The notes beneath the pieces were generated by a model. That model worked only from the letters and a program-made list of their open reading frames with translations, had not been told where the DNA came from and did not search any database. From the NCBI RefSeq assembly GCF_031127815.1, contig NZ_JARXHY010000007.1:1-64000 (forward strand): a stretch of 64,000 bases of DNA, written 5' to 3'. The DNA comes from Pelagicoccus sp. SDUM812003. GTDB lineage: Bacteria; Verrucomicrobiota; Verrucomicrobiia; Opitutales; Opitutaceae. The translations under genes and the position numbers were made by a program. Positions 20,109 through 28,299 of the stretch are shown here, piece after piece. Position 1 is the stretch's first letter. Every line of letters begins with the position of its first letter.

Positions 20109-20313
20109 AAGTTGTGTTAGATGGGGCTTGTAGCTGATCTAATGCGCGAGGCAAAGAAGAGCTGACTCTTATGTATTGGCAATCTGGGGATTGGTTGCCA
20201 AGTTCGCTGGGTCAGTTTTGACCTATCCCGTTAATACCCTTGGCGAGGGATTGCGAATGCAATGATAAATCTCTTTCCCGAAGCCTAACGATCAACCCAC
20301 TGCTCCCCCACCT

Positions 20314-21237
20314 ATGGATTCTCGTAGAACTTTCTTGAAAGGCGCCTTCGGCTTGGCCGCTGGCTCCCTGCTCGCGCGGCCTGTCCTGTCCGCTACTGCT
20401 TCGCTCGCCGAGCGCGTGCAGGGCACGTGGTTCGACATTTCGCTAGCCCAGTGGTCGCTCAACAAGGCCTTCTGGAACGGCGAGAAGGACAAGATGCGCT
20501 TCCCTCAGATCGCCAAGAACGAATTCGGCATCAACGCGGTGGAGTACGTGAACCAGTTTTACATGGAAGGCTTTTCGCAGGCCGTAGTTGACGAGCTGGT
20601 ACGCGTTTCCAACGGCGAAGGCGTGCGCAACGTGCTCATCATGTGCGATCGGGAGGGACGTTTGGGCGATCCGGACGAAGCCAAGCGGAGCGAAGCCATC
20701 GAGAACCATCGCCGGTGGATCGAGATGGCCCGAGCCCTCGGCTGTCACGCTATTCGCGTGAATGCCGCTTCGGAGGGGACCTTCGACGAGCAGATCAAGC
20801 TGGCGGCGGACGGCCTGCGCCGCCTATCCGAAATGGGCGACTTGTACGGCATCAGCGTAATCGTGGAAAACCATGGCGGCCTCTCCAGCAACGGCGCTTG
20901 GCTGTCCGCGGTGATGCGGCAGGTGGACCATCCGCGCTGCGGGACCTTGCCGGACTTCGGAAACTTCGTGGTCGATCGGGAAACGGGCGAGCAGTACGAC
21001 CGCTATCTTGGCACGGAACAGCTGATGCCCTTCGCCAAAGGGGTCAGCGCCAAGACCTATAACTTCATGCCCGACGGCTATGAGCGCGATCTCGACTACG
21101 GAAGGTTGCTGGAGATCGTAAAGACGTCTGGCTACCGCGGATACATCGGCATCGAATGGGAAGGCAGCTCGCTCGACGAGCCGACGGGAATTCTCAAGAC
21201 CAAGAAGCTGCTCGAGATGCTCGGCGGCCGAGCGTAA
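20314..21237 (+). CDS. Secreted TIM-barrel sugar phosphate isomerase/epimerase-like protein
   Basis: 307 aa of the AP-endonuclease-2-like TIM-barrel superfamily, used for isomerising or epimerising sugars or inositols. The N terminus DSRRTFLKGAFGLAAGSLLA is a Tat-type signal, so export in folded form is expected. Barrel segments include FGINAVEYVNQFY, CHAIRVNAASEG, VIVENHGG (metal-binding Glu/His) and the C-terminal GYIGIEWEGS (Glu). It is divergent from the PVC heme protein gene (205-bp spacer) and convergent with another TIM-barrel isomerase gene. The exact reaction cannot be told. Confidence 0.85.
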   Translation: MDSRRTFLKGAFGLAAGSLLARPVLSATASLAERVQGTWFDISLAQWSLNKAFWNGEKDKMRFPQIAKNEFGINAVEYVNQFYMEGFSQAVVDELVRVSNGEGVRNVLIMCDREGRLGDPDEAKRSEAIENHRRWIEMARALGCHAIRVNAASEGTFDEQIKLAADGLRRLSEMGDLYGISVIVENHGGLSSNGAWLSAVMRQVDHPRCGTLPDFGNFVVDRETGEQYDRYLGTEQLMPFAKGVSAKTYNFMPDGYERDLDYGRLLEIVKTSGYRGYIGIEWEGSSLDEPTGILKTKKLLEMLGGRA

Positions 21238-21314
21238 GGCGAGCGGCGAGGGTAGAGTGGTGAAGGTGGTGGCCGACCTGCTCGGCGGCCATATTTCGCT
21301 TGGGAGGCTCATGT

Positions 21315-21433
21315 GCCCGCGAGGGCCTGCGGGCGCTCCCTTGGTTGGTGGGAGCGGCGTCGACCGTGTTCGGCACGGTTTTCTGAACGCGCCGGGGACG
21401 TCGCGTCCCACCTTGTAGCTACGCTTCAGCTAC
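21315..21433. repeat. Cluster of short GC-rich inverted repeats between convergent genes
   Basis: Consecutive hairpins: GCCCGC/GCGGGC (21315-21334), GCTCCC/GGGAGC (21335-21355), GGGACG-TCG-CGTCCC (21395-21409) and GTAGCT/AGCTAC (21415-21433, running into the next gene's stop). CGTCCCACCTT at 21404-21414 recurs in the hairpin element near 34933. Likely REP-like material that also ends both convergent transcripts. Confidence 0.65.
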
Positions 21434-22323
21434 ACGTCGCAGATGCGGATGCCTTGGGCGAGGGCGGCGATGGGATCCTCCCAGCTAGGCACGAACTCCT
21501 GAGCGACGTAGCCGTCGTAACCGGTTTCCAAAATCGCTCGCATGATGGCGGGATAAAAGAGCTCCTGCGTCTCGTCGATCTCATGACGGCCCGGCACGCC
21601 GCCAGTGTGGTAGTGCCCGAAGTACGGGTGGTTTTCCTGAATGGTGGCGATGACGTCGCCGTCCATGATCTGCATGTGATAGATGTCGTAGAGCAGCTTG
21701 AAGGCCTCCGACTCCACGCGCTTGACCAGTTCCACGCCCCAAGCGGTATGGTCGCATTGGTAGTCGGGGTGGTTGCGCTTGGAGTTCAGCAGCTCCATCA
21801 CCACTAGTATGCCGTGCTTTTCGGCGATCGGGGTAATGCGCTGCAGGCCGATCTTGCAGTTTTCCAGGCCTTCTTCGTCGTCCAGCCCGTCGCGGTTTCC
21901 CGAGAAGCAGATCACGCGCTTGGCCCCGGCGTTGGCGACCTGCGGAATGTTTGTTTCGAAGAAGGAAACGATGTTGTCGTGGTTTTCCAGCCGGTTGAGC
22001 CCAGAAACGATGCCGCCAGGGACGCCCCAGATCAGCGAGGGGTCGAGACCGTTTTCCCTCAGCGTCGGAATCTCGTCCACGTTTACGAGATCCAGCGCCT
22101 CCAGTCCGACCTCCTTTCCGCGGCGGCAGAGCTCGTCCAGCTCGATGTCCTTGTAGCACCAGCGGCAAGCGGAGTGGTGGATGTTTCGCTTAAGATCGGA
22201 AGTGGGCATGGACATAGCTTCGCTGGTTTCGTTCTGATTGGCGAAGGCTCGGGTCGCTGCGAGTGCGGCGGCTCCAGTGGCGACTTTCTTCAGCGCGTCG
22301 CGGCGGTGCATGGGGTTGTTCAT
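21430..22323 (-). CDS. Secreted hydroxypyruvate isomerase-like TIM-barrel protein
   Basis: 297 aa with a Tat-type N terminus (HRRDALKKVATGAAALAA). The body resembles the hydroxypyruvate isomerase (Hyi) family of xylose-isomerase-like TIM barrels: HHSACRWCYKDIELDELC near the start, GLEALDLV, a metal-binding Glu in VVMELLNSK, LLYDIYHMQIMDGD and HYHTGGVPGRHEID, and a last Glu in YVAQEFVPSW. Activity on hydroxypyruvate is not certain because many exported members of this family act on other ketoses. It converges with the isomerase-like gene at 20314. Confidence 0.85.
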   Translation of the reverse strand: MNNPMHRRDALKKVATGAAALAATRAFANQNETSEAMSMPTSDLKRNIHHSACRWCYKDIELDELCRRGKEVGLEALDLVNVDEIPTLRENGLDPSLIWGVPGGIVSGLNRLENHDNIVSFFETNIPQVANAGAKRVICFSGNRDGLDDEEGLENCKIGLQRITPIAEKHGILVVMELLNSKRNHPDYQCDHTAWGVELVKRVESEAFKLLYDIYHMQIMDGDVIATIQENHPYFGHYHTGGVPGRHEIDETQELFYPAIMRAILETGYDGYVAQEFVPSWEDPIAALAQGIRICDV

Positions 22324-22446
22324 AGGGGTGTCTTCTTGGTGTGCGGAGAAAAGTGGACATCGCAGAGCTTGGGTGCCACTAAGAGGCGCGCCAACGAAAT
22401 TTGTCGAGAGTCGCGAACCTTCGAAGCAGCGCCGCGTGAGTTTTTG

Positions 22447-22460
22447 CTACAACGTTGTAG
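22447..22460. promoter_or_regulatory. Perfect palindrome CTACAACGTTGTAG between divergent genes
   Basis: A 14-bp perfect palindrome centred on AACGTT, flanked by TTTTTG on the left and AAAAAA on the right, lies 124 bp before the isomerase start and 140 bp before valS. The central CpG and symmetry are like LacI/PurR-family operators. Which gene it controls is inferred; the isomerase is the likelier target. Confidence 0.45.
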
Positions 22461-22599
22461 AAAAAACTTTTGGAAGAGGGGCTGGAGGCGAAAGGTGTGT
22501 GGATTTCAGAGCAGGCGGGCCGTTTGTTTAAGCGCTTGCCCTCGACTGGGGCGACGCTTATCGCTAGGCCCTTTTTTCTTTCATCCACGCTCACAGCTC

Positions 22600-25332
22600 A
22601 TGGCACAGGAAATCAATCAAGGCTACGATCCGAAGGAAGTTGAGCCCAAGTGGTACGCCGCTTGGGAGGAAAACGGCTGCTTCGAAGGTGAAGTGAAGGA
22701 GGGCCAAGAGTCCTACTCGATCATGATTCCGCCGCCGAATGTGACGGGCATCCTGCATATGGGCCACGTGCTGGACAACACCTTGCAGGACATCTTCATC
22801 CGCCGGGCCCGCATCGAGGGCAAGAGCACGCTCTGGTTTCCCGGCACGGACCACGCGTCCATCGCCACTCAGACCAAGGTCGAGCAAGCCCTGCGCAAGG
22901 AAGGCACCAGCCGCCGCGACATCGGGCGCGAGAAGTTCCTCGAACGAGCGTGGCAGTGGAGCGACGACCATGGCGGCAAGATTCTCAACCAGCTCAAGAA
23001 GCTCGGCGCGTCCTGCGATTGGCGTCGCACCACCTTCACCATGGACGAGGCCTACGAGCGGGCGGTCAAGGACGCGTTTGTGAAACTCTACCAGCGCGGC
23101 TTCATCTATCGTGGCAAGCGATTGGTAAACTGGTGCCCCAGCTCCCAGACCGCTCTCTCCAACGAAGAGGTCATCATGAAGCCTCAGAAGGGCAAGTTCT
23201 GGAAGATGCGCTACGAGGTCGTGGAAGAGCCCGGCCGTTATCTGGAGATTTCCACCACGCGCCCGGAGACTATCATGGGCGACACCGCGGTGGCGGTTCA
23301 TCCGGAGGACGAGCGCTATACCGATCTCGTCGGCAAGCACGTCTGGCGTCCCTTCCCGCGCGAGCAGATCCCTATCGTGGCGGATCGCGCCGTAGAGCGC
23401 GACTTCGGAACCGGCGCCCTCAAGGTCACTCCGGCTCACGACCAGGTCGACTTCGACATCGGCAAGCGTCACGATCTGCCGTTGATCGACGTGATGAATC
23501 CCGATGGCACGCTCAACGAAAACGCCGGACCGGAGTTCGCGGGCATGGAGCGTTTCGAGGCCCGCAAGAAGGCGGCGGCCCTGCTGGAAGAGCTCGGCTT
23601 GCTGGTCGACACGGAGGACTACGAAAACAACGTTGGCTTCTCCGAGCGGGCTGACGTGCCCATCGAGCCGCGCCTATCCGAGCAGTGGTACCTCAAGTAT
23701 CCAAAAGTCGAGGAAGCCAAGCGAGCGGTCGAGAAGGGAATCATCAGGTTCCACCCGAAGCGTTGGGAAAAGGTTTACCTGCATTGGCTCAACAACATCC
23801 AGGATTGGTGCATCAGCCGTCAGCTCTGGTGGGGCCAGCGCATCCCGGTTTGGTACAAGAAGGGAGCGGATCGCACCGATCCCGCCAACCTGCACGTGTC
23901 CGTCGATGGTCCGTCCGATCCCGAAAACTGGGAGCAGGACGAGGACGTTCTCGACACCTGGGCATCCTCCTACATCTGGCCCATCGCGTGTTTCGGCTGG
24001 CCGAATGAAGACGAGAAGACCTTGAAAGAGCTGCAGCATTTTTATCCTACGAGCACCTTGGTCACCGGCTTCGACATCATTTTCTTCTGGGTCGCTCGCA
24101 TGATCATGGCGGGACTCGAACTCTACGGAGAGGACAAGAAAACGCTGACCGACGAGGAGATCGAGGCCCGCATTCCGTTCAAGGATATCTTCATCCACGG
24201 TCTTATTCGCGACGAGAAGGGCCGCAAGATGTCCAAGACGCTCGGCAACTCGCCCGACCCGCTCGACCTGATCGAGCGATTTGGAGCCGACGGCCTGCGT
24301 TTCGGCATTATCAACATCGCTCCCAGCGGTTCGGATATTCTCTTTTCGGAAGACCGCATCGAGATCGGCCGCAACTTCTGCAACAAGCTTTGGAACGCCT
24401 GCCGCTTCCGTCAGATGAACGGCGGCGTCGAGGGCAACGCGTCGCTGGAGGCCATCATCGATCGTGTAAAAGCGTCGCCGCTCGATGGATACAGCAATTG
24501 GATTCTCAATCGCATGCTGGAAACCATGCGCGAGATCGAAGGCCAGTTCGAAAAGTTCGAGCTGCATCAGCTTGCCCATACCCTATACAACTTCGTTTGG
24601 GGCGACTACTGCGACTGGTACGTTGAAGCGTCCAAGGCGTTGCTGCAGAAGAAGGACGACCCGGCTCACGACATGGCTCTCGCGGTATCCGACTTGGTGA
24701 TACGCCAAGCCCTGCTGCTGCTCAACCCCATCATGCCGCACATCACCGAAGAGCTCTGGCATGCCATGGGCTTCTGCGAAGAAGGTGGCTTCCTGCAGCA
24801 AACCGTGATCGGCACCGCTGACGAGCTCGCTGCCAAGTTGGCCGCCGCGGGCGTGTCCGTCGACGCAGTTGCCGCTAAGGATATCGAAAACGTGAAGGAG
24901 CTCATTTCCAAGGCCCGAGCGGTGAAGGCGGAGTACAACGTGGCGTCGAAAAAGGACGTGACGCTCTTCGTTTCGCCCGCCGACGAAGCCAGCGGCAATG
25001 TGGTGTCAGGGAATCTGGGTACCATCAAGAAGCTCGCAGGAGCCGCGACCATCGAGCTGAAGGACAGCGTGGACGGTTGTCCAGGAGCGGTCGGCGCCTT
25101 GGGTACGGTTTACCTCGATCTCTCCAGCGCCATCGACGTGGACGCGGAGAAGGAGCGCCTGAGCAAAGAGCTCGAAAAGCTTAACAAGCAAGTCGCCGCG
25201 GGCGAAGGAAAGCTCAAGAACCCGAAGTTCGTCGACAAGGCTCCCGCCAACGTGGTGGAAGGGGCACGTAAGCAGCTTGCGGATACAGTGGCCAAGCGTG
25301 ACGAGATCGAGCGACTGTTGAAGAGCTTGTAG
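22600..25332 (+). CDS. valS: Valyl-tRNA synthetase
   Basis: Class I synthetase that charges tRNA-Val and edits mischarged threonine. 910 aa from the ATG at 22600; the open frame continues far upstream but that part overlaps the divergent isomerase gene and is not coding. Signature HIGH is seen as HMGH in PPNVTGILHMGH (~residue 50) and KMSKS as KMSKT (~545). The editing domain includes TTRPETIMGDTAVAVHP. The anticodon-binding domain contains WILNRM. The C-terminal ~70 residues form the ValS coiled-coil arm (DAEKERLSKELEKLNKQ). A perfect terminator follows. Confidence 0.97.
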   Translation: MAQEINQGYDPKEVEPKWYAAWEENGCFEGEVKEGQESYSIMIPPPNVTGILHMGHVLDNTLQDIFIRRARIEGKSTLWFPGTDHASIATQTKVEQALRKEGTSRRDIGREKFLERAWQWSDDHGGKILNQLKKLGASCDWRRTTFTMDEAYERAVKDAFVKLYQRGFIYRGKRLVNWCPSSQTALSNEEVIMKPQKGKFWKMRYEVVEEPGRYLEISTTRPETIMGDTAVAVHPEDERYTDLVGKHVWRPFPREQIPIVADRAVERDFGTGALKVTPAHDQVDFDIGKRHDLPLIDVMNPDGTLNENAGPEFAGMERFEARKKAAALLEELGLLVDTEDYENNVGFSERADVPIEPRLSEQWYLKYPKVEEAKRAVEKGIIRFHPKRWEKVYLHWLNNIQDWCISRQLWWGQRIPVWYKKGADRTDPANLHVSVDGPSDPENWEQDEDVLDTWASSYIWPIACFGWPNEDEKTLKELQHFYPTSTLVTGFDIIFFWVARMIMAGLELYGEDKKTLTDEEIEARIPFKDIFIHGLIRDEKGRKMSKTLGNSPDPLDLIERFGADGLRFGIINIAPSGSDILFSEDRIEIGRNFCNKLWNACRFRQMNGGVEGNASLEAIIDRVKASPLDGYSNWILNRMLETMREIEGQFEKFELHQLAHTLYNFVWGDYCDWYVEASKALLQKKDDPAHDMALAVSDLVIRQALLLLNPIMPHITEELWHAMGFCEEGGFLQQTVIGTADELAAKLAAAGVSVDAVAAKDIENVKELISKARAVKAEYNVASKKDVTLFVSPADEASGNVVSGNLGTIKKLAGAATIELKDSVDGCPGAVGALGTVYLDLSSAIDVDAEKERLSKELEKLNKQVAAGEGKLKNPKFVDKAPANVVEGARKQLADTVAKRDEIERLLKSL

Positions 25333-25383
25333 CGGATTTTTGCCCACAGATTACGCAGATGGGCACTGATGATTTTCATGTTG

Positions 25384-25414
25384 AGAGCGGGTCTGATGAC
25401 CCGCTCTTTTTTTT
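25384..25414 (+). terminator. Rho-independent terminator after valS
   Basis: Perfect 10-bp stem AGAGCGGGTC/GACCCGCTCT with TGAT loop running straight into eight T residues, 52 nt after the valS stop. The preceding CACAGATTACGCAGATGGGCACTGA text looks like a dispersed intergenic repeat. Confidence 0.93.
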
Positions 25415-25448
25415 GGTGGGGCGACTTGTCCTCAAGGCGACCGTGTTT

Positions 25449-25491
25449 GCTTGTCCTTAGGTTTTGAACGTGTTGGGACAAGCCGTTCAAA
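25449..25491. other. Two interleaved perfect 8-bp inverted repeats
   Basis: GCTTGTCC (25449-25456) pairs with GGACAAGC (25476-25483), and TTTGAACG (25463-25470) pairs with CGTTCAAA (25484-25491), the latter followed by CTTTTT on the plus strand. The arms interleave with no spacer between the two 3' arms, so the two hairpins exclude each other. It lies just downstream of the minus-strand vWA gene. Confidence 0.5.
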
Positions 25492-25495
25492 CTTT

Positions 25496-27463
25496 TTAGC
25501 TGCGGCTGGGCAGGCCGGTGATGGGTTCTATCTCAGCCCTTCGGAACGGGGCTTGGTAGGCGGTGTCTTTCGAGTGACGGGTGAGTTGCATAACGTTTTC
25601 TTCATTTCCGTATTCGTCGTAAACAGTCAGGACTAGTCGGTCGCCACGCAGCTTGTAGTCGATGCGTGAAATGTCGCTGGCGTAGTCGGCCGAATTGGCA
25701 AGAGCATGGAGCCTTTCGTTGGAGCCCGCGAGATCGTAGATGAGGTACTCGTCGATCATTCGCAACTGACCGTGACGACGCTTGCTGAAGGCTTTCGACG
25801 CGATCGCATAGCTTTCGTATTCAGGATTTCCGAGTTCATCTAGGAGTGTGACTTCGATGATACGGCTGGAATGGAAAGTCAAAAGCGTGGCGGAACCGAG
25901 TTCGGGATTTTCGGATGGATCGGCGATCCAGCAGCCAGAGATGGGCGAGTCAAAGTCTTCGTCGAAGAGCTTCTCGTCGTTTTTGGATACGATGGCTAGG
26001 TTCTTCTCTATTTCCTTGATCAGCTTCTTTTCAGGCCTGATTTCGTTGTCGTTATGATTTTGAAAACGATCTGCGAGATTGCTCACGATGCGGTAGGCTC
26101 TCTCGACGTCTCCCTGTTCGTGATACAGGGTAGTTGCTTTCTTGAGTGAGATGTACTCGTCGATCAATGCTTCGCCGCGGCGCAGACCGACGCTTGCGTC
26201 ACGTTGGCTTTGCAGAGGGAGCGATACGGTTTGAGAGATGGGAAATTTCTGGTTGCCCATCTGATAGGAGAGTGAGGCTTGAGCAATCTCGTCTGAAGTC
26301 GCGCGGCTGAACGGGCGGGTGTTTTGAGAGGCCAGGGCGAAGTAGATGGCTCCTTTTCTTAGGCTCAGAAACAGGGTTTCCACTTTCATGTAGAGGGAGC
26401 GCCCATCGTCGGTCCATTGAAGCATGTCACCAGGAATTCCATACACGCCGACGATTTTGAAACCTTCCGCTGGCGAGAGGGTTAGTTTCATGTCGTAGGC
26501 AAGTTCGGTGACCATGGTTTCGAACTCGTTGGCGAACTTGTCCTGCATGGTCGCGGCGTCGGGGAAGAAAAACAGATTTCCGCCGCGAACCGAACTGATG
26601 GTATTTGCCAGCTCGGCTCCGAAGTGGGTGCCTACTCCGATAGTGGTCAGTCCGTAGCCTTTGTTGGACCCCTCTCTCATCTGCCGCATGAAACCATGCT
26701 CGCTCGTGTTGCCGGTATTGGGTCGCTCGTCGGTGAAGAGCATGAGACGCGTGGTGCCCTCAAAATCCGGAGCGGTCTCGTCGGCCACGGAGTAGCCTAC
26801 TTTGAGCCCATGTTCCAGGTTGGTGGATCCGGCCGACTGAATTCCAAGAATGGAATTTCGGATACGTTTTTTGTTGAAAGGCGAAGTCGCGATGGGCTCG
26901 AGATAGACGTGGCTTCGATCGCCGTAGAGCACGATGGAAAGCTGGTCTTTTTCGCCGAGCTGATCGAGCGCTTCTAGCAGGGATAGTCGCACAAGGTCCA
27001 GAGGACGTCCGCTCATTGAGCCCGACTTGTCGACTACGGCGATCAGGTTGAGTGGGGCGCGTTCCCACGATGCCGCGTCGATGCCTGAGGAGAAACCAAT
27101 CTGAGCAAGGTGGGTCGCTTCGGGGAGTTCTGGAAGGCTGACTGGCATGGCTTCACCAAAAACGTTTATCAGATTGGCCCCGCGGCTTGGTTCGTTCAGC
27201 GGGAGATCGTATTCGCTCAGCAGTCCCTCCGCAGTGAAGCTTGTTGGTTGCGGGATCTTGCCCATGGCGATCTGCGAGCGAGTGAAGGCGATGTCTTGGG
27301 CTCCGCCGGCGGTGACGCCGAAGCTGGGAGAGGATACTTCAAAAGGAGAGAGTTCGAATATCTCTTCCTCGTCATTGTTTCTCTGCTGCCCTTGGATGAA
27401 GGTAGAGAGAAACAGCGGAAGGGCGACGAATGCGCTGATGGCGCGAGTGGATTTTTGTTTCAT
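25496..27463 (-). CDS. Exported vWA-domain protein with N-terminal ELSPF box (YfbK-like)
   Basis: 655 aa. Signal peptide residues 1-25. Residues 37-43 read ELSPFEV, the same box seen in the macroglobulin here and in TonB receptors of Opitutia. Then the segment GVTAGGAQDI and a YfbK-type lead-in (TSFTAEGLLSEYDLPL). The vWA domain starts ~residue 135 with an intact MIDAS DKSGS, continuing through a Thr-containing loop (SAGSTN) and LFTDERPN. The C-terminal ~250 residues form a beta-rich YfbK-like domain. Role unknown; probably a periplasmic or surface protein-interaction factor. It lies 121 bp downstream of the response regulator gene and shares phased promoter boxes with the first vWA gene. Confidence 0.85.
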   Translation of the reverse strand: MKQKSTRAISAFVALPLFLSTFIQGQQRNNDEEEIFELSPFEVSSPSFGVTAGGAQDIAFTRSQIAMGKIPQPTSFTAEGLLSEYDLPLNEPSRGANLINVFGEAMPVSLPELPEATHLAQIGFSSGIDAASWERAPLNLIAVVDKSGSMSGRPLDLVRLSLLEALDQLGEKDQLSIVLYGDRSHVYLEPIATSPFNKKRIRNSILGIQSAGSTNLEHGLKVGYSVADETAPDFEGTTRLMLFTDERPNTGNTSEHGFMRQMREGSNKGYGLTTIGVGTHFGAELANTISSVRGGNLFFFPDAATMQDKFANEFETMVTELAYDMKLTLSPAEGFKIVGVYGIPGDMLQWTDDGRSLYMKVETLFLSLRKGAIYFALASQNTRPFSRATSDEIAQASLSYQMGNQKFPISQTVSLPLQSQRDASVGLRRGEALIDEYISLKKATTLYHEQGDVERAYRIVSNLADRFQNHNDNEIRPEKKLIKEIEKNLAIVSKNDEKLFDEDFDSPISGCWIADPSENPELGSATLLTFHSSRIIEVTLLDELGNPEYESYAIASKAFSKRRHGQLRMIDEYLIYDLAGSNERLHALANSADYASDISRIDYKLRGDRLVLTVYDEYGNEENVMQLTRHSKDTAYQAPFRRAEIEPITGLPSRS

Positions 27464-27534
27464 GATGCGATTCGAATTTTGGGTTATAACTTCGAGTATC
27501 TGCCATCATGATACAGATCGGGGCTGTGAAAGTC

Positions 27535-27582
27535 GTCACCGGCAAGTAAAAGCCTGTGACACGTTGTATGCACTTGTCACCG
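27535..27582 (-). promoter_or_regulatory. Phased GTCACC/GTAAAA boxes upstream of the second vWA gene
   Basis: On the plus strand GTCACC (27535), GTAAAA (27546), GTGACA (27556), GTATGC (27566) and GTCACC (27576) recur every 10-11 bp, one helical turn apart. The first two boxes, GTCACCG-N4-GTAAAA, recur upstream of the vWA gene at 31121. Helically phased direct repeats are what PhoB/OmpR-type regulators bind, and such a regulator gene is adjacent. Confidence 0.6.
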
Positions 27583-27584
27583 CA

Positions 27585-28286
27585 TCACCCCGAGAATTTA
27601 TAACCTACGCCGTGTACGGTTTTGATAAGACTCGGGCTGTCGCTGGGTTCGATTTTTGCTCGAAGTTTAGCGATATGCTGATCGAGGGTGCGAGTGGTGC
27701 CTTGGTAATCGATGCCCCAGGCCTCGTCTAAGAGAAAATCACGACTGAGGGCTTCTTGTGGATGGGCGTGGAAAAGGTGGAGAAGGGTGAGCTCGCGCTC
27801 GGTCAGTTCTTTTTCCTCGTCGTCGACGATCGCTACGAGACGACGCGGGTCGATGGTGACCGGGCCGAATTCGAAGGTATGGGAAGTGGCTTTCTTCGCT
27901 GTAGCGGTGGTGGAGGAAAATGCGTCAACCCGGCGTAAGGCAGCGTGGATACGGGCCAGCAGCTCGCGGACGCGAAAGGGTTTTTCGATATAGTCGTCAG
28001 CGCCCAGCTCGAGCCCGAGCACGTGGTCGATTTCTTCGGTCTTCGCGGTGAGCATGAGGATGGGGACTTGCTTGTTCTTCTCACGAATCTGCCGACAGAC
28101 ATCGTATCCATTTTTCTTAGGCATCATAATGTCGAGCAGGACGAGATCGGGGCCTTTGGCGAAAAATTGCTCCACTGCTTCTTCTCCGTCGGCGGCGAGC
28201 AGAGGGCGATGCCCATCGGCTTCGATCGCATCGGATAAGCCTTCGCGGATGTTCGTATCGTCTTCGACTATGAGGATGGTTTTCAT
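27585..28286 (-). CDS. OmpR/PhoB-family response regulator
   Basis: 233 aa. The receiver domain (1-~120) has the acidic pair EDD, phospho-acceptor Asp in LVLLDIMMP, the conserved Thr in MLTAKT and the Lys in EKPFRV. The C-terminal winged helix (~140-230) contains the transactivation-loop type LTERELTLLHLF and the recognition helix around GTTRTLDQHIAKLRAKI. It starts 13 nt after the kinase stop and is certainly its partner. Likely targets are the two vWA promoters with phased boxes. The product of the following vWA gene may be part of the regulated output. Confidence 0.95.
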   Translation of the reverse strand: MKTILIVEDDTNIREGLSDAIEADGHRPLLAADGEEAVEQFFAKGPDLVLLDIMMPKKNGYDVCRQIREKNKQVPILMLTAKTEEIDHVLGLELGADDYIEKPFRVRELLARIHAALRRVDAFSSTTATAKKATSHTFEFGPVTIDPRRLVAIVDDEEKELTERELTLLHLFHAHPQEALSRDFLLDEAWGIDYQGTTRTLDQHIAKLRAKIEPSDSPSLIKTVHGVGYKFSG

Positions 28287-28299
28287 GGGGATTCGCTTT

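Noticed and set aside
21814-22599. In-frame extension of valS upstream of 22600
   Set aside because: Overlaps the divergent isomerase gene and its sequence has no ValS similarity; the standard ValS N terminus begins at 22600.
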